DNA of 64,000 nucleotides from AC-32 sp045806105 (lineage in GTDB: Bacteria; Actinomycetota; Thermoleophilia; Gaiellales; Gaiellaceae): positions 1 through 64,000 of the forward strand of contig JBJMJY010000072.1 of assembly GCA_045806105.1 (NCBI GenBank), written 5' to 3'. Below, one piece after another: positions 43,231 through 51,468 of the stretch. The first letter of the stretch is position 1. The number at the start of each line of letters is the position of its first letter. Below the pieces are notes generated by a model. The model did no database searches and was not told where the DNA came from. It was given only the letters and a program-made list of their open reading frames with translations. Position numbers and translations under genes: made by a program.

Positions 43231-44598
43231 TCAACCTTGCTCTCCCGCCTTCACCGCACCGTCACGGCCGTGTAACGGTTTCGTCACAGGCAGCCGAAGC
43301 GTGAAGCGGCTGCCCGTCCCGGGCTCGCTCTCCACCCGCAGGTCGCCGCCGAGCAGGAGGGCGTGCTCCCGCGCGATCGCGAGGCCGAGGCCGGTGCCGC
43401 CGCCGCTGCGGGACTCGTCAGCCTTGTAGAAGCGCTCGAAGAGGTGCGGGAGGTGCTGGGGCGCGATGCCCGGCCCGTCGTCGGCGACCTCGAGGCCGTC
43501 GTGCTCGATCCGCACCGTCACCGCCGAGCCGCCGTGCTCGAATGCGTTGTCGACGAGGTTCGCGACGATCCGCTCCAGCCGCCGCGGGTCGGTCGTGAGC
43601 GTCAGCCCGTTGCCCTCGAGGGCCACGCGGTCGTGCCAACCTCGTCCGCGCACGGTCGCCGCGACGAGCGCGGCGACGTCGACCTCCTCGGCGTGCACCC
43701 GCTCGGCTCCGGCGTCGAAGCGCGAGATCTCCATCAGGTCCTCCACCAGGCGGCGCAGCCGCGCGACGTCCGCGATCAGCAGCTCGGCGGGGCGGCGAGA
43801 TTCCGGCGGCATCCGGTCGAGGTGGTCGGCCAGCAGCGACGCCTCGCCGACGAGCGCGGTCAACGGCGTCCGCAACTCGTGCGCGACGTCGGCCGTGAAC
43901 CGCCGCTCGCGCGCCTGCGCCGCCGAGAGCGCGTCGATCTTCGCCTCGAGCGCGGCGGCCATCTCGTTGAACGACTGCGCCCAGGCGCCGAACTCGTCCT
44001 TGCCCTCGACCGGGAGGCGCGTCTCGAGCAACCCCTCCGCGAGCGACTGGGCGGCGGCGCTCGCGCGAGCGACCGGCCGTAACGCGCCGCGCGCGAGCAC
44101 GATCCCCGCGAGCACGGCGAGCAGCACGAGAATCCCGACGCCGCCGAGCAGGATGTTGCGGAACTGCGTGAGCTCGTGCCAGAGGTCGTTCTCGGGGAAG
44201 AAGAAGTAGAGCTGCGACCCGTCCGCGGGAGCACCCGTGACGAGGTAGCGGTCGCCGGCGACACGCGTGCGCTGGTAGCCGAGGTCGCCCCGCCGCACGA
44301 CTGTCCGCAGCCCGGCGGGAACCTGGCGGAGGCCGAGCCCGAAGCTGGAGACGACGCGCCCGTCCCCGCCCACGACGACCCCGCTGAAGCCGCGGCGCTC
44401 GTACGCCTGCAACAGGTCGGACGCAGAGTCGTAGGCGGGGACGAGCTCCAGGTTGCGGCGCGTCTGCGTGGCGCTCGAGTCGACGGAGTCTGCGAGCAGG
44501 TTGTGGCGCACGAGGAAGTACGAGCCCGTGCCGAGCGCGGCCGCCGAGAGCCCGACCGCCAGGGCGAGCACGACCGTCAGCCTGCGGCGGAGGGTCAC
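43231..44598 (-). CDS. Sensor histidine kinase
   Basis: A 455-residue two-component kinase. Two membrane helices (about 7-29 and 148-172) flank an extracytoplasmic sensor of about 115 residues. HAMP follows, then HisKA with the phospho-His (FTADVAHELRTPLTAL) and the ATPase domain with N-box NLVDNAFEHG, G1 DDGPGI and G2 GTGLGLAIAREH. The start overlaps the response regulator stop (GTGA). The signal is not known. Confidence 0.93.
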   Translation of the reverse strand: MTLRRRLTVVLALAVGLSAAALGTGSYFLVRHNLLADSVDSSATQTRRNLELVPAYDSASDLLQAYERRGFSGVVVGGDGRVVSSFGLGLRQVPAGLRTVVRRGDLGYQRTRVAGDRYLVTGAPADGSQLYFFFPENDLWHELTQFRNILLGGVGILVLLAVLAGIVLARGALRPVARASAAAQSLAEGLLETRLPVEGKDEFGAWAQSFNEMAAALEAKIDALSAAQARERRFTADVAHELRTPLTALVGEASLLADHLDRMPPESRRPAELLIADVARLRRLVEDLMEISRFDAGAERVHAEEVDVAALVAATVRGRGWHDRVALEGNGLTLTTDPRRLERIVANLVDNAFEHGGSAVTVRIEHDGLEVADDGPGIAPQHLPHLFERFYKADESRSGGGTGLGLAIAREHALLLGGDLRVESEPGTGSRFTLRLPVTKPLHGRDGAVKAGEQG

Positions 44599-45278
44599 GC
44601 GACCGAGCCGAAGCGGTAGCCGACGCCGCGCACGGTCCTGATCAGCTCCGGCTGCTTCGGGTCGTCCTCGACCTTCGCCCGCAGCCGCTGGATGGCGGCG
44701 TCGACGAGCCGCGAGTCGCCGAGGTAGTCGTAGTTCCAGACGCGCTCGAGCAGCAGCTCGCGCGTGAACACCTGCTTCGGCCGCCGCGCCAGCTCGAGCA
44801 GGAGGCGGAACTCCGTCGCGGTCAGGGCCAGCTCCACGCCGCGCTTGCGCGCGACGAAGCCCTGCGGGTCGATCTCGAGGTCGCCGGCGGTGATCGTGCC
44901 GCTGCCGTCGATCGGCGCGGCCCGCCGCAGCACGGCCTTCACGCGCGCGACGAGCTCGGCCAGCTCGAACGGCTTCGTGATGTAGTCGTCGGCGCCGAGC
45001 TCGAGCCCCACCACGACGTCGTGCAGCTCGCTCCGCGCGGTCAGCATCACGATCGGCGTGCCGCTGTCACGGCGGATCTCGCGGCAGACCTCGAAGCCGT
45101 CGAGCGACGGCAGCATCACGTCGAGCACGACGAGGTCGACGCCGCCCTCGCGGAAGCGCGCCAGGCCCTCCCGGCCGTCGCCGACCGCGCTGACCCTCAG
45201 CCCGGCCTGCTGCAGGCCGAGCGTCGCCACCTCGCGGATGGAGGCGTCGTCCTCAACGAGCAGCACGTGCTCGTCCAC
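44595..45278 (-). CDS. OmpR-family response regulator
   Basis: A 227-residue regulator. Receiver domain with acidic pair (LLVEDDAS) and phospho-Asp in LVVLDVMLPSLDG, Lys in YITKPFEL; winged-helix OmpR domain (about 130-225, LTATEFRLLLELARRPKQVFTRELLLERVWNYDYLGDSRLVD). GTG 45278 begins the receiver (VDEHVLLVEDD). Forms a pair with the kinase, which it overlaps. Confidence 0.93.
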   Translation of the reverse strand: MDEHVLLVEDDASIREVATLGLQQAGLRVSAVGDGREGLARFREGGVDLVVLDVMLPSLDGFEVCREIRRDSGTPIVMLTARSELHDVVVGLELGADDYITKPFELAELVARVKAVLRRAAPIDGSGTITAGDLEIDPQGFVARKRGVELALTATEFRLLLELARRPKQVFTRELLLERVWNYDYLGDSRLVDAAIQRLRAKVEDDPKQPELIRTVRGVGYRFGSVA

Positions 45279-45300
45279 GTACCAAATGTACGCAGGTGCG

Positions 45301-45835
45301 CTAGACGGGCCAAGTGGCGCGGACGCGCCGGAAGTTGCGTGGCCACTCGCGGTAGGCCTGCTTCGGGTCGTCGGTCTCCTCGGGCGCGGCGACGCCGTGC
45401 TTCTGCGCCAGCTCCGTGACCGGGTAGTGCAACGTCTTTCCGGGGCCTGCGCGCCCCGACCATCAGGATCGCGCACGGCCCGGCGCCGGCGCCGATGTAG
45501 ATGTGGCGCGTCCCGGGGGCGAAGTGGACGAAGTCCCAGGCCTTCAGGCGCCGCTCCTCCTCCTCGACGAGCAGCAGGCATTCGCCCGAGAGGACGAGGA
45601 AGTCCTCCTGCACGCTCTCCGAGTGGTAGAGGCCGTTCACCTGACCCGGCCAGAGCACGTGGACGCCGATCCCGTACTGCTCGAATTCCCCCTCCGGCCG
45701 GCCGAAGTCCATCCACTCGCCGCCCTTGTCGTCTCGCATCCACGCCATCTCGGCGGCGTTCAGCACGAACCAGCCCGGCGAGGCGACGACCGCGCCCTCG
45801 TCGGTCTCCTCGATCGTGGCTTCGTCCGCGCTCAC
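45301..45835 (-). CDS. Cupin-domain protein, interrupted by a one-base frameshift
   Basis: A cupin of about 178 residues. From GTG 45835: FVLNAAEMAWMRDDKGGEWMDF, VLWPGQVNGLYHSESVQEDFLVLSGE (first cupin motif) and DFVHFAPGTRHIYIGAGAGPCAILMVGARRP. After that the frame must shift by one: one extra base in the GGGG run at 45442-45445 restores KTLHYPVTELAQKHGV and the end QAYREWPRNFRRV to stop 45301. Similar cupins end this way. Either a true frameshift or a sequence error. Confidence 0.7.
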
Positions 45836-45929
45836 GGCCGCGAGGCTAGCGGAGCCGGGGGCGGCCGCCGCACCGAACTGCAGGCGCGACCGACACAGGC
45901 GCGCCAGGGCCGCTGCTAGCGTCTCGCGC

Positions 45930-46910
45930 GTGAGCGCGTCGGCCGCCTCTGCAGCTGAGCCGCGGCGGCGCATTCGCCCCCGGCTCGTGTACGGCGTGGC
46001 CGCGGTTCTGCTGCTGGTCGCCGCGGCGCTCTCGTTCGCGGACTTCGGCGAGAAGGCCGGCCGCCTCTCGGACTGGCAGGCGTTCGTGCTCGGCGTGACA
46101 CAGGGCCTGACCGAGCTGCTGCCGATCTCCTCGTCGGGCCACCTGATCCTCGTGCCGTGGATCGCCGACTGGCACTACCTCGAAGCGCACCCGAGCTTCA
46201 ACAAGACGTTCGACGTCGCCCTGCACCTCGGCACGCTCGTCGCCGTGGTCGCCTACTTCTGGGCCGACGTGGTGCGGTACGTGAAGGCCTGGTTCCGCTC
46301 CGTCGCCGAGCGCAGCATCCGCACGACCGACCAACGGATCGCCTGGTGGATCTTCGCCGCCACGATTCCGGCCGCGCTCGCGGGCGCGCTCGGCGAGGAG
46401 ACGATCGAGAACCATCTCGGGCAGCCGTGGCAGATCGCGATCTTCCTCACGATCTTCGCCGCGCTCCTCTGGCTCGCCGACCGGTTGCCGCAGGAGAAGC
46501 GGATCGGCGACCTCGGCTTCTGGCCCGCCTTCGCGGTCGGGGTCTCCCAGATCCTCGCGCTGATGCCCGGCGTCTCGCGCTCGGGCGTCACGATCACGGC
46601 GGGGCGCTTCCTGCGCCTCGACCGCGACGCCGCGGCGCGGTTCGCGTTCCTCCTGCTGATCCCGATCGTCTTCGGCGCCGTCGTCTACAAGGGCATCAAG
46701 CACGTCGTGCTCGAGTCGCTGCCCGCCGGCTCGGCCGGCCCGTTCCTCGTGGGGACGATGGCGGCCGCTGCCGTGGGTCTCGTGGCGATCGATCTCCTGC
46801 TCGGCTACCTGCGCAGGCACGACTACACGATCTTCGTGGTCTACCGCCTCGTGCTCGCCGCGGCGATCGTGATCGTGATCGCCAGCGGCTGGCGCGGCGC
46901 GCACTTCTAG
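45930..46910 (+). CDS. uppP: Undecaprenyl-diphosphatase
   Basis: A 326-residue membrane enzyme that recycles undecaprenyl pyrophosphate to the monophosphate for cell-wall synthesis. Motifs: QGLTELLPISSSGHLILVPW (E and SGH) and ILALMPGVSRSGVTITAGRFLR (PGxSRSG). Eight or so hydrophobic segments, with an extra N-terminal helix (YGVAAVLLLVAAALSFA). GTG 45930 and divergent cupin upstream. Bacitracin resistance is a known side effect in this family. Confidence 0.94.
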   Translation: MSASAASAAEPRRRIRPRLVYGVAAVLLLVAAALSFADFGEKAGRLSDWQAFVLGVTQGLTELLPISSSGHLILVPWIADWHYLEAHPSFNKTFDVALHLGTLVAVVAYFWADVVRYVKAWFRSVAERSIRTTDQRIAWWIFAATIPAALAGALGEETIENHLGQPWQIAIFLTIFAALLWLADRLPQEKRIGDLGFWPAFAVGVSQILALMPGVSRSGVTITAGRFLRLDRDAAARFAFLLLIPIVFGAVVYKGIKHVVLESLPAGSAGPFLVGTMAAAAVGLVAIDLLLGYLRRHDYTIFVVYRLVLAAAIVIVIASGWRGAHF

Positions 46911-46927
46911 ACGTCTCTGTGACAAAG

Positions 46928-46945
46928 GTGCGCCAAATGGCGCAC
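46928..46945. promoter_or_regulatory. Operator-like palindrome upstream of the collagen-like gene
   Basis: GTGCGCCA and TGGCGCAC form perfect 8-base arms around AA. It lies 17 bases after the uppP stop and 65 before the next start. The tight spacing is closer to a protein-binding site than to a hairpin, but it could be a weak terminator for uppP. Confidence 0.35.
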
Positions 46946-47009
46946 GCGGCGCGAGCGGGCGCTTCGGCCGCCGGTATCGATGGGGCGCAATCGACCGAGA
47001 GGAGTGCAC

Positions 47010-48020
47010 ATGCGCCTTCGCCGAAGACGCGTCTTGCTCGTCGCGCTGCCGCTGGCCCTCGTGGCCGGCGCCGCGCTCGCCGCTCAGCCGTCGGGTCGGC
47101 GGCCGTCGAACGCCGTCATCAACGCCTGCGTGAAGAAGGGCAGCGGCGGCGTCAGGGTGGTGAGGTCCGGTGCCGCCTGCAAGCGTGGCGAGACGCCGCT
47201 GTCGTGGAACGCGCAGGGACCCGCGGGGCCGAGAGGAGCAACGGGAGCCACCGGCGCGACCGGGTCTGCCGGCCCCGCCGGGGCAGCGGGTGCCGCCGGT
47301 CCGAAGGGCGACACGGGGGCGCGCGGCGCGACCGGGGCCGCGGGAGCCGCAGGCCCAGCGGGACCGGCCGGCCCGCAGGGACCGCCCGGACCTGCCCTTG
47401 CATCCCTGGAGAGCCTGAATGGCCTCGCCTGCCACCTGGGCGGTGCCGCCGGCATAGCCACGCTGACCTACGACTCCGGCGGCGTCGCGACGCTGAAGTG
47501 CGCCACGTCCGGCGGCGGCTCGAGCAGCGACATCCGCGTGAACGAGCTCATGACCGGCTCGACCGGCGCGGCGTCGAACGAGTTCGTCGAGGTGTGGAAC
47601 GCGGGCTCGACAGCGGTCGACGTGGGCGGCTACAAGGTCGCCTACCGCTCGGCGGCCGGCACGAGCGACACCACGCTGGTGACGATCCCCGCCGGAACGA
47701 CGATCCCGGCCGGAGGCTTCTACCTGCTCGGGGGAAGCGGCTACCTCGGCTCGCATGCTCCCGACCAGACGTTCTCCGCCTCGCTGGCTGCGACCGGCGG
47801 TGGCCTGGCCGTGCGTGACGCTGCGGGCACGATCCTCGACTCCGTCGGCTACGGCGACGCGACGAACGCCTTTGTCGAGGGCCATCCGGCCGCGGCGCCG
47901 CCGGCGACCGCAGCGCCTGGCAGCAGCTCGGGGCGAATCCCCGACGGCCACGACACGAACGACAACGCGGCCGACTTCTCGGTCAGCGCGACTCCCTCGC
48001 CCGGGGCGTCGAACCACTAG
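47010..48020 (+). CDS. Exported collagen-like / lamin-tail domain protein
   Basis: A 336-residue surface protein. Signal peptide 1-25. A small Cys-containing domain (NACVKKGSGGVRVVRSGAACKRGETPLSW) leads to twenty Gly-x-y triplets without interruption (residues 70-129), then a lamin-tail domain (about 175-300, RVNELMTGSTGAASNEFVEVWN, GTTIPAGGFYLLGG, SVGYGDATNAFVEG). ATG 47010 has GAGAGGAG eight bases upstream; upstream in-frame ATG 46980 lacks a site. Adhesion or matrix function is inferred. Confidence 0.88.
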   Translation: MRLRRRRVLLVALPLALVAGAALAAQPSGRRPSNAVINACVKKGSGGVRVVRSGAACKRGETPLSWNAQGPAGPRGATGATGATGSAGPAGAAGAAGPKGDTGARGATGAAGAAGPAGPAGPQGPPGPALASLESLNGLACHLGGAAGIATLTYDSGGVATLKCATSGGGSSSDIRVNELMTGSTGAASNEFVEVWNAGSTAVDVGGYKVAYRSAAGTSDTTLVTIPAGTTIPAGGFYLLGGSGYLGSHAPDQTFSASLAATGGGLAVRDAAGTILDSVGYGDATNAFVEGHPAAAPPATAAPGSSSGRIPDGHDTNDNAADFSVSATPSPGASNH

Positions 48021-48028
48021 AAACAAAC

Positions 48029-48059
48029 GGCGGGCGGAACCTTCGCGGGGCCGCCCGCC
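48029..48059 (+). terminator. Terminator after the collagen-like gene
   Basis: GGCGGGCGG (48029-48037) pairs with CCGCCCGCC (48051-48059) around a 13-base loop, nine bases after the stop. All GC stem; the run after it is CAATCA, so it would be a T-poor terminator. Confidence 0.6.
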
Positions 48060-48128
48060 AATCACTCCAAAGGGGCATGCTCGGCCCGCGAGACCTCACC
48101 GATAGTGCGTACGCGGGGCAAGCCTCGC

Positions 48129-49397
48129 ATGGCGTCACCACCTGAACCTGCGGAAACTGCGGCGATTGGTCTCATCGATAAGCATCCCCTCGAACGGTCG
48201 CTCTCGCCCGAGCTCATGCTCGTGGATCCAGAGCTGGCCGCACGCGCTCGCGAGCTCCTACGCGAGCCCGATGAGGCCGGCGGAAAGGGCAACTACATGT
48301 CGGCACTAGGTACGCACGAGATCACTGCGGGAGTGAGCTTCGGAGGCCTCGAGCCTCCGCTCAGCCCGCCTGTCGTCCGGAGCCCGATGGCCTCGGCGAT
48401 GCCGACCGGCGACGGCCTGGCCGGCCTGCCCACGCCCCCTCCGGCGATCCGGCCGCCCGAGTACGCGCCTCCGGCGCCCGCTCCGGGGCCGCCCGCTCCC
48501 GCGCCACAGGCCGAGGTTCCCCAACAGCCCGAGCCGGCCCCTGCGCCCGCTCCGGCGCCCGTGCAGCCCGAGCCCGCGCTACCGCCGGTGGCACCGGAGC
48601 CCGAGCTCGCGCCCGCGGCGCAGATCGCGCCCGAGAGCCCGGCGCCCGTGATCGACTACTTCGCGGAGGAGGTTCCTGCCCCGCCTGCGCCGGAGAGCGC
48701 CCCCGTCGAGGAGGCTGCCGCGGCGCCGGAAGTCGCGCCGGTCGAGGAGCCCGCTCCCGTCGCCGAGCTGCCCACAATCCAGCCGACGGCGCCCGCGCCT
48801 GCCCCGCCCGCGGAGCCGGAGGCCGTCGTGCTGCCGCCGGTCGCGCCGCCCGCACCCGAGCCTGCCGCGGTCGCGACCGCGCCCGAGCCGGCCGAGCTAC
48901 CGCTGATGGCGCCCCAGCCTGTCGAGCTGCCCGCCGTGACCCCGGCGCCCGCGCCCGAGGCCGAGCTTCCGTCGCTCCCCGAGCCTGTCGAGGAGGCCCT
49001 GCCGGTAATCGAGCCGATCGCGCTCGTCGAGCCGGCGCCCCACCCCGAGGCCGAGCTTCCGCCGATCCCCGAGCCCGTCGAGGAGGCGCTGCCGGTAATC
49101 GAGCCGGTGGCACTCGTCGAGACCGCGCCCGCGCCCGAGCCCGCGCCGGAGCTCGAGGAGCTCTTCGCGGCCACGCCGCAGCAGCGCATCGCCTTCAGTG
49201 TCGTCGTGCGCCTCAAGGACGGCGACGGCGTCGAGGTCGGCTGCTTCCGTGACTTCGGCACCGCGATGGAAGGCGCCCAGGAAGTGATCGAGCAGTTCTC
49301 GACGGCGGCCGAAGGACAGTGGCCCTTCTACGCCGGCCGCTTCATCCGCCCCGACCTGATCGTCTCGGTCGACGTGGTCGAGGGCGAGCAGCTCTAA
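48129..49397 (+). CDS. Pro/Ala/Glu-rich protein with 90-base tandem repeat
   Basis: A 422-residue protein (start ATG 48129; GTG 48105 also in frame). Order: N-terminal segment HPLERSLSPELMLVDPELAARARELL (a motif I have seen in this kind of genome but cannot name), a disordered Pro/Ala/Glu tract of about 250 residues, two 30-residue tandem copies starting EAELP (48957-49046, 49047-49136) and a C-terminal globular domain of about 70 residues (IAFSVVVRLKDGDGVEVGCF, PFYAGRFIRPDLIVSVDVVE). No signal peptide. Possibly a cytosolic or wall-linked scaffold; not recognised. Confidence 0.72.
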   Translation: MASPPEPAETAAIGLIDKHPLERSLSPELMLVDPELAARARELLREPDEAGGKGNYMSALGTHEITAGVSFGGLEPPLSPPVVRSPMASAMPTGDGLAGLPTPPPAIRPPEYAPPAPAPGPPAPAPQAEVPQQPEPAPAPAPAPVQPEPALPPVAPEPELAPAAQIAPESPAPVIDYFAEEVPAPPAPESAPVEEAAAAPEVAPVEEPAPVAELPTIQPTAPAPAPPAEPEAVVLPPVAPPAPEPAAVATAPEPAELPLMAPQPVELPAVTPAPAPEAELPSLPEPVEEALPVIEPIALVEPAPHPEAELPPIPEPVEEALPVIEPVALVETAPAPEPAPELEELFAATPQQRIAFSVVVRLKDGDGVEVGCFRDFGTAMEGAQEVIEQFSTAAEGQWPFYAGRFIRPDLIVSVDVVEGEQL

Positions 49398-50644
49398 GCA
49401 GCGCGGCGCCCGACGTAGATCGTCACGACCGAGTGCAGGGGTGCGTTCCTGCCGCGGGGCTGCTCGTCGACGACCTTGCCGACCTGGCTCGGGTCGCTCA
49501 CCGGCTGCCGTAGCGTCTGCACCGTGAAGCCCGCGGCCGTCAGCTTCCCGCGTGCCGCCGCCGGATCGAGGTTGCGGACGTCTGGAACGCCTTTCAGCGT
49601 TCCGGGCTGCGGCCCGAGCGCGACGTTGAGCTGGATTCGCGTCCCCCGCGCACGCGTCGCACCGCCGGCCGGCGCCTGCGAGACGACGGTGCCCTGCGAC
49701 TCGTCGGACTTGAGGTAGACGACCCCGGCCTTCAGGCCCGCAGCGTTGAGCTGCCGCTGCGCGGCGTCCTGCTGCTGGCCGGTCACGTCGGGAACGGTCG
49801 CGTTCACGGTCGCGGGCGGGGCCGGAGGCGGCGGTGCGGCGCCGGGGCCGGCGCCGTTCGAGACGTTCAGCCGGACCCTCGAGCCGCCGGCGACACGCGC
49901 GCCCGGTCGCGGCCGCTGCCGGACGACGGTGCCTTTCGGCTGCGGCGACGGCACCTTGAACGCCCTGGGGACCAGGCCCGCGCCGCGAAAGGCCGCGACC
50001 GCGCTGTCGCGCGATTGCCCGATCGCGTTCGGCACGGTCACGAGGCCGCGCGAGACGGTGATCGTCACCGTCGAGCCGCGCCCGATCCGCGTGCCGGACT
50101 GCGGACTCTGCGCGATCACCGTCCCCGCCTTCTGCTTCGAGACGACATTGCGGGTCAGAACGTCCAGGCCTTTCGCCCGCAGCGCCTTCACGGCTGCGGC
50201 GGCGCTCTTCCCGACCAAGTCCGGCACCGCCTCTGTCCGGGCCGACGAGACCGTGAGCGCCACGACCGAGCCGCGCGTAACGTCCGCGCCCGGCCCGGGA
50301 TCCTGGGCGACGACGGTGCCCGCCGCCTCGGAGCTCGCCCGCGTGACCACGCGCGCCACGAGGCCACGCTCGTTGACCCGCGCGACCGCCTCGTGCTGCT
50401 TCAGCCGAACCACGCTCGGCACGTTGACCGTCGACGCGCCCGCCCCGCCGTTGTCGTCGCGCGTCAGAAACCAGGCAGCCGCCAGCCCGCCGAGTACGAG
50501 CACGAGCAGGAGCAGCAACCACGGCCACAGCAGCGGGCGCGGCGGCGGTGGCGGTGGTGGTGGCGGGCCGAGCTCCTCCTCCTCGATGACGGGAGGGCGC
50601 TCCTCGACCAGCGTCTCGGCTTCGCGCCGGCGAAACACGTTCAT
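49394..50644 (-). CDS. Membrane-anchored protein with five PASTA domains
   Basis: A 416-residue protein. A cytosolic N-terminus of about 38 residues includes nine consecutive Pro, then one membrane helix (PLLWPWLLLLLVLVLGG), then five PASTA repeats outside (starting near VNVPSV, EAVPDL, VTVPNA, ATVPDV and KGVPDV). PASTA domains bind peptidoglycan or muropeptides, usually attached to Ser/Thr kinases or penicillin-binding proteins. Neither is present here, so it may be a sensor or scaffold without catalytic domain. ATG 50644. Its stop overlaps the convergent stop of the Pro-rich gene. Confidence 0.87.
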   Translation of the reverse strand: MNVFRRREAETLVEERPPVIEEEELGPPPPPPPPPRPLLWPWLLLLLVLVLGGLAAAWFLTRDDNGGAGASTVNVPSVVRLKQHEAVARVNERGLVARVVTRASSEAAGTVVAQDPGPGADVTRGSVVALTVSSARTEAVPDLVGKSAAAAVKALRAKGLDVLTRNVVSKQKAGTVIAQSPQSGTRIGRGSTVTITVSRGLVTVPNAIGQSRDSAVAAFRGAGLVPRAFKVPSPQPKGTVVRQRPRPGARVAGGSRVRLNVSNGAGPGAAPPPPAPPATVNATVPDVTGQQQDAAQRQLNAAGLKAGVVYLKSDESQGTVVSQAPAGGATRARGTRIQLNVALGPQPGTLKGVPDVRNLDPAAARGKLTAAGFTVQTLRQPVSDPSQVGKVVDEQPRGRNAPLHSVVTIYVGRRAA

Positions 50645-50774
50645 CAGATGCGGTGATCTCCGCTACGACGAAACCCCGAACCTCTCGCTCAAGAAATCTT
50701 TCCAATTCGCCCACGGTCGCCTAACGGACGGGGCCGAGACTGCGGCCACGCAGGCTCTCAACGGAGGTCCCTTC

Positions 50775-51389
50775 ATGGTTCGCAAGTTCATCGTTCTCGC
50801 CCTCATCCTCGGCGTCGGCCTCGCCGTCACGGGCGTGGCGGGGGCGCGCTGGTTCAACGTGATCCGCGGAACGCGCGGCGACGACGTGATCGCCGGCACC
50901 GCGAATCGCGACTTCATCCTCGGCTTCGCCGGGAACGACCAGGTCTCGGCGGCCGAGGGCCGCGACATCGTCTACGCCGGGAAGGGCGACGACACCGTCG
51001 ACGGTGGCCCGGGGCTCGACCGGCTCTTCGGCGGCCTCGGCAACGACACCATCACCGCCGGCAACGGCCGCGCCGTGATCTGGGGGGGCGACGGAAACGA
51101 CACCCTGACCGCCGGCGACAACGGTCTGAGCCGGCTGCACGGCGGCCCGGGTGACGACACGCTGAACGGCGGCGCCCGCCGCGACTTCATCTGGGGCGGC
51201 CGCGGCGTCGATCACGAGTTCGGCGGAGCCGGCAACGACGTCTTGCACGCGGTGGCGCGCGACAACCAGGTCGACACGCTCGACTGCGGCCCCGGCGACC
51301 ACGACGTCGCGTGGCTCCGCGCCGGCGAGTCGGACACGACGGTCAACTGCGAGCTCGTGAAGACCGTCTCGATCGGCTCGGACGGCTAG
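50775..51389 (+). CDS. Exported RTX-type calcium-binding repeat protein
   Basis: A 204-residue protein with signal peptide (residues 1-23) and RTX/hemolysin-type nonapeptide repeats (GAGNDV-type units: GFAGNDQVSAAEGRDIV, GGLGNDTITAGNGRAVI, GGDGNDTLTAG, GGPGDDTLNGGARRDFI). These bind calcium in a beta roll. C-terminal block has two Cys (TLDCGPGD, TVNCEL). ATG 50775 has GGAGG nearby. No RTX transporter is seen in the window; the signal peptide implies Sec export. Confidence 0.85.
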   Translation: MVRKFIVLALILGVGLAVTGVAGARWFNVIRGTRGDDVIAGTANRDFILGFAGNDQVSAAEGRDIVYAGKGDDTVDGGPGLDRLFGGLGNDTITAGNGRAVIWGGDGNDTLTAGDNGLSRLHGGPGDDTLNGGARRDFIWGGRGVDHEFGGAGNDVLHAVARDNQVDTLDCGPGDHDVAWLRAGESDTTVNCELVKTVSIGSDG

Positions 51390-51423
51390 GCAAAGCACTC
51401 TCCCCAGCCCACTCCGTCTCCCC

Positions 51424-51448
51424 GAGGCCCGCCGCAACGGCGGGCCTC
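51424..51448 (+). terminator. Terminator after the RTX gene
   Basis: GAGGCCCGCC and GGCGGGCCTC pair perfectly around GCAAC, with GTTTGT shortly after. It lies 35 bases past the stop and is the clearest terminator in the window. Confidence 0.75.
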
Positions 51449-51468
51449 GCCGTTTGTAGGGTCGGCGC

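Noticed and set aside
47217..47396. Gly-rich GC repeats as a CRISPR or tandem array
   Set aside because: Periodicity is three codon triplets of a collagen-like protein, without spacers or identical repeats.
45846..48065. Long minus-strand frame opposite uppP and the collagen-like gene
   Set aside because: Low-complexity shadow sequence; no family match, while the plus strand carries signature motifs.
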